From Arthrobacter globiformis (lineage in GTDB: Bacteria > Actinomycetota > Actinomycetes > Actinomycetales > Micrococcaceae), in assembly GCF_003261175.1 (NCBI RefSeq), contig NZ_QLNP01000063.1, positions 62,001-126,000 on the forward strand: a stretch of 64,000 nucleotides of DNA, read 5' to 3'. Positions 8,872-17,469 of this stretch are shown piece after piece; the first letter of the stretch is position 1; each line of letters opens with the position of its first letter. Position numbers and translations under genes: made by a program. Under the pieces are notes generated by a model. The model saw nothing but the letters and a program-made list of their open reading frames with translations, did not search any database and was not told the DNA's origin.

Positions 8872-10293
8872 ATGTCCCGCATACCCGAACTCGTCATCGC
8901 CAACGGAACCGTGGTCAACAGTTTTGGCCGCCGGCACGCCCATGTCGTGGTGGTGGACGGCAAGATCAGCCAGCTCATTGATGCCGCAGAACCAGCCCCC
9001 GCCGCCGTCCGCACCGTCGACGCGACCGGCCAGCTGGTGATCCCCGGCGGTGTGGACGGGCACTGCCACGTGGCCCAGGTGACCGGCCGGTTCCGCACCC
9101 TGGACGATTACCGGACCACCTCAACCGCTGCCCTGTGGGGCGGCACCACCACCATCATCGACTTCGGCATCCCCCGCGACGCCCGCGAAACCCCGCTCGA
9201 GGCCGTGCTCAACAAGAAGGAGCTGGCGCAGCAATCCCGCTGCGACGTCGCTCTCCACGGGTCCGTGATCAGCTGGGACGAGACCGTTCCATGGCAGCTG
9301 GAGCAGCTTGCCGCCGAGGGCGTCCGCTCGGTGAAGATGTACACCACCAACCGCGGCACCACCATGGCGGATGGGGACACCATCCTGAAGGTCATGCGCG
9401 AAATGGTCCGGCTGGACGGCCTCACCTACATCCACGCCGAACACGACCCAATCGTCACCGACTGCACCCAGCAGCACGCCGACGACGGACGGATCGGCAT
9501 CGAGCACCTGCACCGCACCCGCCCCGAGCTTGCCGAGGAAATTTCGGTCAAGGAAACCCTGGCCATGGCCCAGTACACGAAGGCCCCGGTGTACTTCGTG
9601 CACCAGTCCACCCCCGCGGCGGTCGACCTGGTCACCGACGCCCGTGCCCGCGGCCAGGAGGCCTACTCGGAAACGTGCCCGCACTACCTCACGCTCGACG
9701 ACACCGTATACGGCTCGGCCTTCCCGGAGTGGTACGCCTGCTGCCCGCCGATGCGCAACCCGGAGACGGTCGCGGCGCTTAAGGAGCGGCTGGCCGGCGG
9801 CGCCATCCACACCGTGGCCTCGGACCATTCCTGCTACGACCTGACCCAGAAGCGGGAACGCACGGATGACATCCGCGCCATGCCACACGGCCTCCCGGGT
9901 GTGGAAACGCGCATGCCCGTCACGTTCACGGTGATGGCCGAATCCGGCAGCAGCGTGGAGGACTTCGTGGAGGTCTTCTCGGCCGGACCGGCGCGCGTCA
10001 ACGCCCTGCCCGGCAAGGGCGCTATCGCCGAGGGCTTCGACGCGGACCTGGTGCTCTTCGATCCATCAGAACAGCGGACCGTGGACGGCGGGGCGCTGCA
10101 CATGGGAACCGACTTCTCACCCTTCGACGGCCGCGCCTTGGCCGGCTGGCCCGCCGTCGTGGTTTCCGCAGGCCGCGTGGTACTGGACCGTGATGGCTTC
10201 CACGATCCGGGGGCCGTGGGACGCTTCGTGGCCCGGAACGGGTTCCGCGAACACCTTGCCGCCACTGCCGACCTGTCCCCCGCGACCCTCTAG
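8872..10293 (+). CDS. Dihydropyrimidinase/hydantoinase-type amidohydrolase
   Basis: A 473-residue cyclic-amide hydrolase with all ligands for a binuclear metal site: His-x-His in DGHCHV (about 64-66), the Lys that becomes carboxylated in SVKMYTT (about 155), His in IHAEH, His in VHQST and Asp in ASDHS. Family members (D-hydantoinase, dihydropyrimidinase, allantoinase, imidase) open five- or six-membered cyclic ureides or imides. AAGGAAG precedes the ATG. It lies between two racemase-superfamily genes and follows the amidase, which suggests ring opening followed by amide hydrolysis. Which ring is not visible. Confidence 0.88.
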   Translation: MSRIPELVIANGTVVNSFGRRHAHVVVVDGKISQLIDAAEPAPAAVRTVDATGQLVIPGGVDGHCHVAQVTGRFRTLDDYRTTSTAALWGGTTTIIDFGIPRDARETPLEAVLNKKELAQQSRCDVALHGSVISWDETVPWQLEQLAAEGVRSVKMYTTNRGTTMADGDTILKVMREMVRLDGLTYIHAEHDPIVTDCTQQHADDGRIGIEHLHRTRPELAEEISVKETLAMAQYTKAPVYFVHQSTPAAVDLVTDARARGQEAYSETCPHYLTLDDTVYGSAFPEWYACCPPMRNPETVAALKERLAGGAIHTVASDHSCYDLTQKRERTDDIRAMPHGLPGVETRMPVTFTVMAESGSSVEDFVEVFSAGPARVNALPGKGAIAEGFDADLVLFDPSEQRTVDGGALHMGTDFSPFDGRALAGWPAVVVSAGRVVLDRDGFHDPGAVGRFVARNGFREHLAATADLSPATL

Positions 10294-10302
10294 GAGCACG
10301 CC

Positions 10303-11049
10303 ATGACTTCTCCCAACCGTCCCGCATCATCTGTCCGGCCAACCCGGATCGGCATGGTCGTGCCGTCCTCCAACATTTGCCTGGAGCCGCAGAGCTACCG
10401 CATCCTGGGCGACCGGACGGACGTCACCATCCACTTCACCCGGATCCCGGTGACACGGATCGCCCTGGACGATTCATCGGACAGGCAGTTCGACCCCGCC
10501 GTCATGCGCGAGGCCGCCAGGCTGCTGGCGACGGCGGACGTGGACGTGATCGCCTGGAACGGCACCTCGGGATCGTGGCTGGGTTCCGGGCACGACCGCG
10601 AGCTCGTCCTCGAAATCACCGACGCCACCGGCATCCCCGCCACGACGTCCACCCTCGCGTACCTGGAGGCGTTCCGGGCCTTCGGCACTGAGCGGATCGG
10701 GCTGTTCACGCCGTACACGGAGGACGTCAACGAGGCCATCATCCGGTCCTATGAGCGGGACGGCATCAAAACCGTCAGCCACCGCTGCCTGGGCCTGAGC
10801 GACAACGAGTCCTTCGGCCGGGTCACGGACGATGAAATGCGTCCCGGCTCGCTGGAGCTCGCTGCCGACGCCCCGGACGCGCTGATCTACCTCTGCACCA
10901 ACCTGTACGGCGCCAACATCGCGGCCGAAATCGAGGCGGGCACCGGCGTTCCGGTGCTGGATTCGGTGGCCGTCACGCTGTGGCACTGCCTGAAACTTGC
11001 CGGCTCCCCCTTGCTCGCACCAAGGTGGGGCAGGCTCCTCGGGGACTGA
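10303..11049 (+). CDS. Arylmalonate decarboxylase / maleate isomerase-like protein
   Basis: A 248-residue protein of the Asp/Glu racemase superfamily, closest by pattern to arylmalonate decarboxylase and maleate cis-trans isomerase. The start IGMVVPSSN fits both. At the first active-site position it has Gly-Thr-Ser (87-89, WNGTSGSW) rather than Cys, and at the second it has Cys198 (LCTNL). Gly-Thr-Ser plus one late Cys is the arrangement in arylmalonate decarboxylase, whereas racemases and maleate isomerase use two cysteines. RBS AGGAGCACGCC precedes the ATG ten bases after the hydantoinase. A cofactor-free decarboxylation of a malonate-type product is plausible but unproven. Confidence 0.75.
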   Translation: MTSPNRPASSVRPTRIGMVVPSSNICLEPQSYRILGDRTDVTIHFTRIPVTRIALDDSSDRQFDPAVMREAARLLATADVDVIAWNGTSGSWLGSGHDRELVLEITDATGIPATTSTLAYLEAFRAFGTERIGLFTPYTEDVNEAIIRSYERDGIKTVSHRCLGLSDNESFGRVTDDEMRPGSLELAADAPDALIYLCTNLYGANIAAEIEAGTGVPVLDSVAVTLWHCLKLAGSPLLAPRWGRLLGD

Positions 11050-11102
11050 TTCCCCATCCCCGGGGCGCTCTGCTTCCGGAGCGGATCCTACCCGGATCGG
11101 GT

Positions 11103-12020
11103 CTACATCCGGACTTTGAGCGCCCCGGGATCCACCCAGATGGAGAGGCTCTTGACGGTGCCCACGTGGTCGCCGTCGAGCTGGAACTCCTCCCCGTGCT
11201 CCAGGGTGACCTCGATCTTCTTGCCCTGGAAGTACTCGGCGGATTCCTTCTGGTTCTTCCTGCGGCCGAAAATGCCCGCCGCGACGCCCAGCCAGCCGAA
11301 GTGGCCGCGGGGGGCCAGGATCAGCAGGTCCAGGATGCCGTCGTCGACCTTTGCCTCGGGGAAAATCTCGATGCCGCCCATGATCCGGCCGCAGTTTCCG
11401 GCCATGACACTGCGGATCCGCCGCTTGACGGGCTGCTTGTCGTCCACCCTGACGGTGGCCCGAACGGGCTTGCCCGGCAGCTTGCGGATGCCTGCTTCAA
11501 CGTAAGCGAGCCAGCCCATGCGGTCCTTCAGTGCGTCCACCGTGTCCGCCATGATCGCGGCGTCATAGCCCACGCCGGCCATCACCAGGAAGACGTTCTC
11601 GTGGTCGGACCCGTCAAAGGTGCTCCTGGCGACGTCAATCGTGCGGACGGTGCCGTTCAGGACGTCGTACGCAGCGGAGACGGGATCGGAGATGTCCACG
11701 CCCATGTTGCGGGCCAGCAGGTTGCCGGTCCCCAGCGGCACCATCCCCATCGGCGTATCGGTGCCGGCCAGCGCCTCAGCCACGCACCGCACGGTACCGT
11801 CGCCGCCGGCGGCAATAACGACGTCGACCCCCGCCTCCAGGGCCTCGCGGGCCTGGCCGACGCCAGGGTCTTCAACGGTGGTTTCCAGCCACAACGGCTC
11901 GGCCCAGCCCTGTGTGTCGCACAGCCGGACCAGCGCGGCGCGGAGGTCGGCGCCAACAGCCTTGGCGGGGTTCACGATCACGGCGGCCCGTGGCGGCGAG
12001 GAAGCATTCTGGGCGGTCAT
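11103..12020 (-). CDS. Diacylglycerol kinase family lipid kinase
   Basis: A 305-residue cytosolic or membrane-peripheral lipid kinase of the DagK/YegS family. The nucleotide-binding motif AAGGDGTVRCVAEAL (about residues 69-83), PLGTGNLLARNMG and the later DGILDLLIL segment are in the expected order, and the length is normal. Members phosphorylate diacylglycerol or related lipids for phospholipid turnover. It stands alone on the minus strand, convergent with the preceding cluster. The exact lipid acceptor is unknown. Confidence 0.87.
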   Translation of the reverse strand: MTAQNASSPPRAAVIVNPAKAVGADLRAALVRLCDTQGWAEPLWLETTVEDPGVGQAREALEAGVDVVIAAGGDGTVRCVAEALAGTDTPMGMVPLGTGNLLARNMGVDISDPVSAAYDVLNGTVRTIDVARSTFDGSDHENVFLVMAGVGYDAAIMADTVDALKDRMGWLAYVEAGIRKLPGKPVRATVRVDDKQPVKRRIRSVMAGNCGRIMGGIEIFPEAKVDDGILDLLILAPRGHFGWLGVAAGIFGRRKNQKESAEYFQGKKIEVTLEHGEEFQLDGDHVGTVKSLSIWVDPGALKVRM

Positions 12021-12145
12021 GGTGTCCTTCGGCTGCTGCGGGCGGGCCCGAAAGCCCCGGAACTCAAATCGTAGCCGCGATCCCGGGATATGGGCACGAA
12101 GCTAAGTCGGTCGACTCGCAGCGGCGGCCCTCAGCACCCCCGCCC

Positions 12146-13432
12146 TCATCCCCCCGGCCCCAGCCTGCTGGCGCTGCGGCGGTCCAGGGCCGATGTCCCC
12201 GCAACGGTCAGGATGAGTGCGGCGGCAAGGAACAGGGGAAGCTGCGGCACCCCGGTGATGACGACGCCGGCCGCCGCCGTTCCGGCCGACCCGGCGGCAA
12301 TCTTGAGGGCACCTACCCAAACAAACACCTGCGCCCGGACCTGCGGCGGGGCAAACTCGCTGCGGGCGGCCAGCGTTGCGGCGAAAAAGTATGAGTTCAT
12401 GACCCCCGCAACGCCGTAGGCGGCGACGGCAGGCGCAAAAGACGCCGACTGCGCGGCTACGGCGAGCGCCGCGGCCACCAAGCCGGCCAGCCGCGTCACC
12501 AGCCGGTCCGCGTCGCCCCGCAGCGGGCGGCACATGACTCCCGCCGAACCCGCCAGGCCGCCCAGCCCGTAGGCGGCCGTCAGAACGCCGGAAGCCGCCG
12601 GTTGGACCTGGAACATTGCCGTGGAGGCGACGGCCGCGATGGGAAGCGCCGCAACGGAGAACGCCACCGTTACGGTCAGGTACAGCATCCTTCGCAGGCG
12701 CCCCGTGACAGCCATCAGCCGAAGGATCTCAGCCGGCTTCGGAACATCAGCTGCCCGCGCTGCCGGGGGCGCGTATGGCAGCAACCGCACGACGGCGGCG
12801 GCAACGAATGTGGCCGCCGCGAGAATGAGCGCGGCAGCCGTGGGTCCGGCCCACGCTGAGACAGCGGCCACGACGCTCGGACCGATGGTCCCGCCGATTC
12901 CGTAGGTGGCAACATCCCAGCCCTGGGCGCGGCGCTGGCTGACCTGGTCCGGGCCGGCGATTGCCGGAAGGCGGCTGCTGATGCCGCCGGTCAACAATGG
13001 ACCAACCAGCCCTGACGTCACGAGCAGAACGCCAGTCACCGCCGGCCAAATGACCGGGTACAGGAGCACGGCAGCCGCCAGGGTAGCGCCATGGAGGACG
13101 CACGCCCACGCGATCAGGACTCGGCCGTCGCGGCAGGAGTCCAGGCTCCGTGCCACCAGCGGCCCCAGCAGGTGCGGGGCCGTGATGCAGGCGCCGAGTA
13201 CGCCGGCCAGCCAGCCGGGCGCCCCGCTGGTGGTGACCATGAGGACGATCGCCACAACGACCCCGCCGTCCGCGGTGCGCGCCAGGGCCGCGGCCGCCAC
13301 GTAGCGGGCCAATCCGCCGCTTTTCCGGGACAGGTCCGGAGTTGGCTGACCGCGCTGGGCTGTCCGCCACCCCGGCGCTTCTTGCTCTGCCGGCGATTTT
13401 TGCTCCGCCGTGCCGCGGTTCAGGCTACCCAT
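12146..13432 (-). CDS. MFS transporter (exporter-like)
   Basis: A 428-residue polytopic protein; after a charged start of about 35 residues there are repeated Ala/Val-rich membrane helices typical of MFS exporters. Longer upstream frames overlap the DapA-like gene, so ATG 13432 is chosen: it lies 11 bases after that gene's stop, with AGGTG at suitable spacing. Co-transcription with the DapA-like gene is likely. No substrate-specific motif is evident; export of a small metabolite or drug is the family expectation. Confidence 0.78.
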   Translation of the reverse strand: MGSLNRGTAEQKSPAEQEAPGWRTAQRGQPTPDLSRKSGGLARYVAAAALARTADGGVVVAIVLMVTTSGAPGWLAGVLGACITAPHLLGPLVARSLDSCRDGRVLIAWACVLHGATLAAAVLLYPVIWPAVTGVLLVTSGLVGPLLTGGISSRLPAIAGPDQVSQRRAQGWDVATYGIGGTIGPSVVAAVSAWAGPTAAALILAAATFVAAAVVRLLPYAPPAARAADVPKPAEILRLMAVTGRLRRMLYLTVTVAFSVAALPIAAVASTAMFQVQPAASGVLTAAYGLGGLAGSAGVMCRPLRGDADRLVTRLAGLVAAALAVAAQSASFAPAVAAYGVAGVMNSYFFAATLAARSEFAPPQVRAQVFVWVGALKIAAGSAGTAAAGVVITGVPQLPLFLAAALILTVAGTSALDRRSASRLGPGG

Positions 13433-13443
13433 GCCGCACCTGC

Positions 13444-14352
13444 TCAGGCTCCCAGTCCGCTGAGGCGCAGGGCTTCGTCGACCCTGGTGCGGCCCTCGGT
13501 GTCCAGGCTTTGCAGTGGGCGGGGCAGGCACGGCGCCTCCACGAAACCAAGCACTTCGGCCATGGTGGCAGTGACCCGCAGGCTCCCGTAGGCGCGGAAG
13601 AGCGCCCACACGGGCTCCAGCGCGGCAGATGCTGCCAGCGCTGGGGTGCCTTGGCCGGTTTGATGGTCGGTCTGAACTGTCCGGGCAAGGTCAACGATTC
13701 CCCTGGCGGTGTTGGGAAACAGGCCGGCCATGACCGAATACCAAACGTCGCAGCCGGCGAGCAGTGCCTCCGCTGCGGCCCAGTCGCCGCTGATGCCCAG
13801 GGAAATACCCTCGGGAACTGCGGCCCGGAGCCGGGCGATGCGGTCGGCGGCCTGCCCCAGTGCCGGGGGCGGGAACTTGATCGCTGCGATGCCCGGAAGT
13901 TCGGCGATGCGGCCGTGGAGTTCATCGGAGAAGGTGAACCCGGTGGTGGCCGGGTTGTCGTAGACGGCAATCGGCAGATCGGACGCGGACGAGACCTCGC
14001 GGTAGAGGCCGTAAACCTCTTCGTCGGACAGCCGCTGATACGACACCGGCGCCAGCAGCAGACCCGAGGCACCCGCACTCTGGGCATCCTCGACGCAGTC
14101 CAGAACGTCACGGGTGCGCATGGCACCGACACCTGCCACCACCGGTGTCCCCTGGGCAGCTTCGACGGCCGCCTCCACCGCCTTGCGGCGTTCGTCGCGC
14201 AGCAGATAGGTGTAGATGCCTGTCGACCCCAGCACACCAATGGAGTCCACTCCGGCATCCGCGCACCGCGAGACCAGCCGCGCAAAGGCGGCTTCGTCGA
14301 TGTCGTTCCCGGCGAGCGGCGTCAGGGGAAATGCACAAAGGCCGTTAAACAC
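13444..14352 (-). CDS. Dihydrodipicolinate synthase (DapA) family aldolase
   Basis: A 302-residue class I aldolase/lyase of the DHDPS/NAL superfamily. The Schiff-base Lys is in AAIKFPPP (about 160) and the proton-relay Tyr in IAVYDNPATT; the pyruvate-binding region reads GVLGSTGIYTYL, not the GTTGE of true DapA, so a catabolic aldolase or lyase is more likely than lysine biosynthesis. GTG 14352 is chosen because GAAAGG lies six bases upstream and the protein then starts MFNGLCAFPLTPL, as relatives do; TTG 14373 would add seven residues. It is divergent from a MocR regulator that probably controls it together with the downstream MFS gene. Confidence 0.82.
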   Translation of the reverse strand: MFNGLCAFPLTPLAGNDIDEAAFARLVSRCADAGVDSIGVLGSTGIYTYLLRDERRKAVEAAVEAAQGTPVVAGVGAMRTRDVLDCVEDAQSAGASGLLLAPVSYQRLSDEEVYGLYREVSSASDLPIAVYDNPATTGFTFSDELHGRIAELPGIAAIKFPPPALGQAADRIARLRAAVPEGISLGISGDWAAAEALLAGCDVWYSVMAGLFPNTARGIVDLARTVQTDHQTGQGTPALAASAALEPVWALFRAYGSLRVTATMAEVLGFVEAPCLPRPLQSLDTEGRTRVDEALRLSGLGA

Positions 14353-14449
14353 GGGGGTCCTTTCTTCAGTCAATTTGGTTGTTCCCTCATGCTCACAGCC
14401 GGATTGGTCCTAGCATAGATCCAAGAATCCACGTTTCAGGAGAACCAAG

Positions 14450-15859
14450 ATCGAAGCCGAACTTCCGCTCGTTCTGGACCACCAGAGCCGCGTCCCGCTT
14501 GCCGCCCAGCTGGTCGGCCGCCTCCGGGAAGCGATCCTGGACGGAACCCTGAGGCCGGAACACAGCCTGCCGGCGTCTCGGCGTCTTGCCGCCGGGCTGG
14601 GCATCTCCCGCGGTGTTGTGGTCCGCGCCTACGAACAGCTTGCCGGCGAGGGGTACCTGGAAAGCCGGGGCTCGGGCGGTACGCGCGTGGCAGTACGCGC
14701 CGACGGCCGGGGCATGGCGTCGGATGTCGCCCAAGAGACTGCCGGCACCGGGCTAACCGTATCGATAGACCTCACGCCGGGCCGGCCGTCCGGCGCCCCG
14801 TTCCGTGACCGTGACTGGCGGGCCGTCTGGCGGAAAGCTGTTGCCGAGCCGGTGCAGGTTGAGCTTCCGGACGCCTTGGGCACCCCCGTCCTTCGCACCG
14901 CCGTGGCAGGTCACCTCGCCGCGTCCCGCGGACTTACGGTGAGTGCTGAGGACGTCATCATCACAGCGGGCACCAGTGACGCCCTGCAGCTGATCGTCGC
15001 AGCGCTCCGTGGCCAGGCGGGCGCGCCCCTCGTGCTGATGGAGGACCCCGGCTACCCCACGGCCAGGCGCGTGCTTTCCGCGGCCGGAGCCGCGGTGGAA
15101 ACCCTGCCGGTTGCCGGCGACGGGCTGGAGGCAGCACAGCTTGCGGCCCTTGGCCACCATCCGGACGCCGTCCTGGTGACGCCCAGCCACCAGTACCCCC
15201 TGGGCGGGCGGATGCCGGTAAGGGAACGGCTTGCCCTGCTGGCCTGGGCTGAGGCCAACCGCGTGCTCATCCTGGAAGACGACTATGACAGCGAGTTCCG
15301 GCACCGCAGGATGCCCCTACCCGCCCTTGCCTCACTGCCCTCCGCCGCCGAAGTCGTTTTGGTAGGCACCTTCTCAAAGTCACTGAGCCCGTGGCTGCGC
15401 TGCGGCTATCTCGTGGTTCGCGGCGCCTCCGGGCAGCGGCTCAAGGCTGCGCGGCATGACCTCGGCACGCCCGTTCCTGGAGTCATGCAGTCGGCCCTGG
15501 CCAACTACATCGCCGGCGGCGGCCTCGCACGGCACATCGCCCGGGCCCGGCGCCAGTACGCCCACCGCCGCGAACTGCTTCTCGACCGCTTCGGAGGACG
15601 GACAGACGTCCAGTTGGCGGGCCTCGACGGCGGCCTGCACGCCGTCATTCGGCTTGAGCCGGGCGTTCCTGCCGAGCGCTTGGCCGAGGAAGCACTGGCA
15701 CAGGGGGTCCGGGTCGTTACGCTGGCAAGCTACTTTGCAGAGCGGACGCCGGAGAACGGCTTGGTCATCGGGTATGGCGCCCCGACAGATCTTCAGCTTG
15801 CCCGTGCGCTGGACATCATTGCCGGGATACTCGACCGAATGGCCGGCAACCCCGTGTAA
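14450..15859 (+). CDS. MocR/PdxR-type regulator (GntR wHTH + aminotransferase fold), apparent ATC start
   Basis: The frame encodes about 469 residues, the normal size of a MocR regulator. A winged helix comes first (RVPLAAQLVGRLREAILDG ... LPASRRLAAGLGISRGVV, residues 14-60) and then a class-I aminotransferase domain with the PLP-binding Lys in FSKSLSPWLR (about 310). The frame has no ATG, GTG or TTG between its upstream stop (TAG at 14411) and GTG 14618; starting at 14618 would destroy the HTH. AGGAG (14438-14442) lies seven bases before an ATC at 14450, exactly where a start belongs. I therefore annotate from 14450 as a non-canonical AUC start, or an ATG-to-ATC change. It probably senses an amino-acid or PLP-linked signal and regulates the divergent DapA-like operon. 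Confidence 0.78.
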   Translation: MEAELPLVLDHQSRVPLAAQLVGRLREAILDGTLRPEHSLPASRRLAAGLGISRGVVVRAYEQLAGEGYLESRGSGGTRVAVRADGRGMASDVAQETAGTGLTVSIDLTPGRPSGAPFRDRDWRAVWRKAVAEPVQVELPDALGTPVLRTAVAGHLAASRGLTVSAEDVIITAGTSDALQLIVAALRGQAGAPLVLMEDPGYPTARRVLSAAGAAVETLPVAGDGLEAAQLAALGHHPDAVLVTPSHQYPLGGRMPVRERLALLAWAEANRVLILEDDYDSEFRHRRMPLPALASLPSAAEVVLVGTFSKSLSPWLRCGYLVVRGASGQRLKAARHDLGTPVPGVMQSALANYIAGGGLARHIARARRQYAHRRELLLDRFGGRTDVQLAGLDGGLHAVIRLEPGVPAERLAEEALAQGVRVVTLASYFAERTPENGLVIGYGAPTDLQLARALDIIAGILDRMAGNPV

Positions 15860-15868
15860 CGGGGCAAT

Positions 15869-16474
15869 TCAGCGGCCGGTCGCGAGGACGATGGCCAGGG
15901 TGAGCATGAGCACGGCGACGCCGCCGTCGAGGAAACGCCACGACGCCGGCCGCGCGAAGAAGCCGCTGAGGCCGCGAGCGCCGTAGCCGATCAGGGGAAA
16001 CCAGAGTGCGCTGCCGGCGGCAGCCCCTGCCCCGAAGAGCCACTTGCCGGAATCGCCCTGGGCGTTGGCCAGGGAGCCCAGCAGCACCAGCGTGTCGAGG
16101 TACACGTGCGGATTGAGCCAGGTGAGGGCGGCGGCGGTGAGCACTGCCGACCAGACCGTCCCCCTGCCCGGAGAATCCGCGGCCTTGAGGATCCCGGGCC
16201 GCAGGGCGCGCCGGGCAGCGAAAACTGCGTAGGCGAGAAGGAACGCGGCCCCGACCCATCGCACCACGGCGAGCAGGGCGGGAGCGTTCTGGATGAGCGC
16301 CCCGATTCCGGCGACGCCGGCCAGGATCAGGACCGCGTCACTGGCGAGGCACACCAGGACAACCGGCAGGACGGCCTCCCGCTTGAGGCCCTGCCGCAGG
16401 ACGAAGGCGTTCTGTGCGCCGATGGCGATTATGAGGCCGAGCCCGGCGCCGAGCCCGGTCAGGAAGGGAAGCAT
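15869..16474 (-). CDS. lysE: LysE/ArgO family amino-acid exporter
   Basis: A 201-residue membrane protein with about six helices. The family start GLGAGLGLIIAIGAQNAFVLRQG and the WLNPHVYLDTLVLLG motif are diagnostic of LysE/ArgO exporters, which extrude L-lysine and L-arginine to prevent toxic build-up during peptide use. It is divergent from the LysG/ArgP regulator at 16544, the classic arrangement known from Corynebacterium. Its stop lies about ten bases from the convergent MocR gene. Confidence 0.92.
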   Translation of the reverse strand: MLPFLTGLGAGLGLIIAIGAQNAFVLRQGLKREAVLPVVLVCLASDAVLILAGVAGIGALIQNAPALLAVVRWVGAAFLLAYAVFAARRALRPGILKAADSPGRGTVWSAVLTAAALTWLNPHVYLDTLVLLGSLANAQGDSGKWLFGAGAAAGSALWFPLIGYGARGLSGFFARPASWRFLDGGVAVLMLTLAIVLATGR

Positions 16475-16543
16475 TCTTCGAAGGTACGGCCGCCAAATCT
16501 GAAAAGCAATTTACTTTTTCTGCAGTTCCATTAGAGTATCTTC

Positions 16544-17449
16544 ATGGAACTCGATCAGCTCCGCGCTCTCGCCGCCGTCGTCGACCACGAGACCTTCGAC
16601 GCCGCAGCGAGCGAACTGCGGCTCACGCCCTCAGCCGTGAGCCAGCGCATCAAGGCGCTTGAACGCTCCGTGGGCAGCGTGCTGGTGCGGCGCCTCAAGC
16701 CGGTTCGGCCCACGCCGGCGGGCGAACAGCTCCTCCGCTCCGCGCGCCAGCTGCTGCTCCTCGCGGACGAGGCGGTCCTCGCCCTGCGCGGACCAGACAC
16801 TGCAGCGGAGGACGACGGCGGGCGGCCGGGTGCCGAGCGGCTGCGGGTTCCCATCGTGGCAAACGCGGACTCGATCGCGACTTGGCTCCCGGCGGCCTAC
16901 CGGGAAATTGCGCTTGGCGGCCGGGTGGCCCTCGAGCTGCTGCGCGACGACGAGCATTCCACAGCTGACCTCCTGCGGTCCGGCGACGCCGTAGGCGCGA
17001 TCACCGCGGATCCCCGGCCGGTGCAGGGGTGCACGATCCGCCCGCTGGGCACCATGGTGTACAGGGCCAAGGCCTCGCGCGAGTTCGCGGACCGCTGGTT
17101 CCCCGGCGGTCCCACTCCGGAGGCCCTCGCCGTCGCCCCCGTCATGCAGTACGACCGGAAGGACACCCACCAGCTCGCAATCCTCGCGCTCGTAGCCCCG
17201 GATGCGACCCCCCCACAGCACTTCATCCCCGATTCCGTGCAGTTCGTCGAATCAGTTCACGCCGGCCTGGGCTGGGGCATGGTGCCGGACCAGCAGGATC
17301 CCGAGGACTCGCTCGTTGAGCTCGACCCGGCCTGGAGTGAGGACCTGCGACTCTACTGGCAGGCGTGGACGCTGGAATCGCCGGGCCTCACGGAGGTGAC
17401 AAACGCCGTCGTCCGCGCCGCCCAAACGCTGCCGCCGCACCGGACCTAG
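16544..17449 (+). CDS. lysG: LysG/ArgP family LysR-type activator of lysE
   Basis: A 301-residue LysR-type regulator with an N-terminal HTH (LDQLRALAAVVDHETFDAAASELRL region) and a C-terminal effector domain. ArgP/LysG proteins activate the lysine exporter gene when lysine, arginine or histidine accumulate. The divergent lysE confirms the assignment. No Shine-Dalgarno precedes the ATG; TAGAGT lies seven bases upstream as a possible -10, so the message may be leaderless. The operator should be in the 69-base gap (16475-16543), which is AT-rich compared with its surroundings. Confidence 0.9.
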   Translation: MELDQLRALAAVVDHETFDAAASELRLTPSAVSQRIKALERSVGSVLVRRLKPVRPTPAGEQLLRSARQLLLLADEAVLALRGPDTAAEDDGGRPGAERLRVPIVANADSIATWLPAAYREIALGGRVALELLRDDEHSTADLLRSGDAVGAITADPRPVQGCTIRPLGTMVYRAKASREFADRWFPGGPTPEALAVAPVMQYDRKDTHQLAILALVAPDATPPQHFIPDSVQFVESVHAGLGWGMVPDQQDPEDSLVELDPAWSEDLRLYWQAWTLESPGLTEVTNAVVRAAQTLPPHRT

Positions 17450-17469
17450 CTTCGGTGGCGGCGGGTCCG

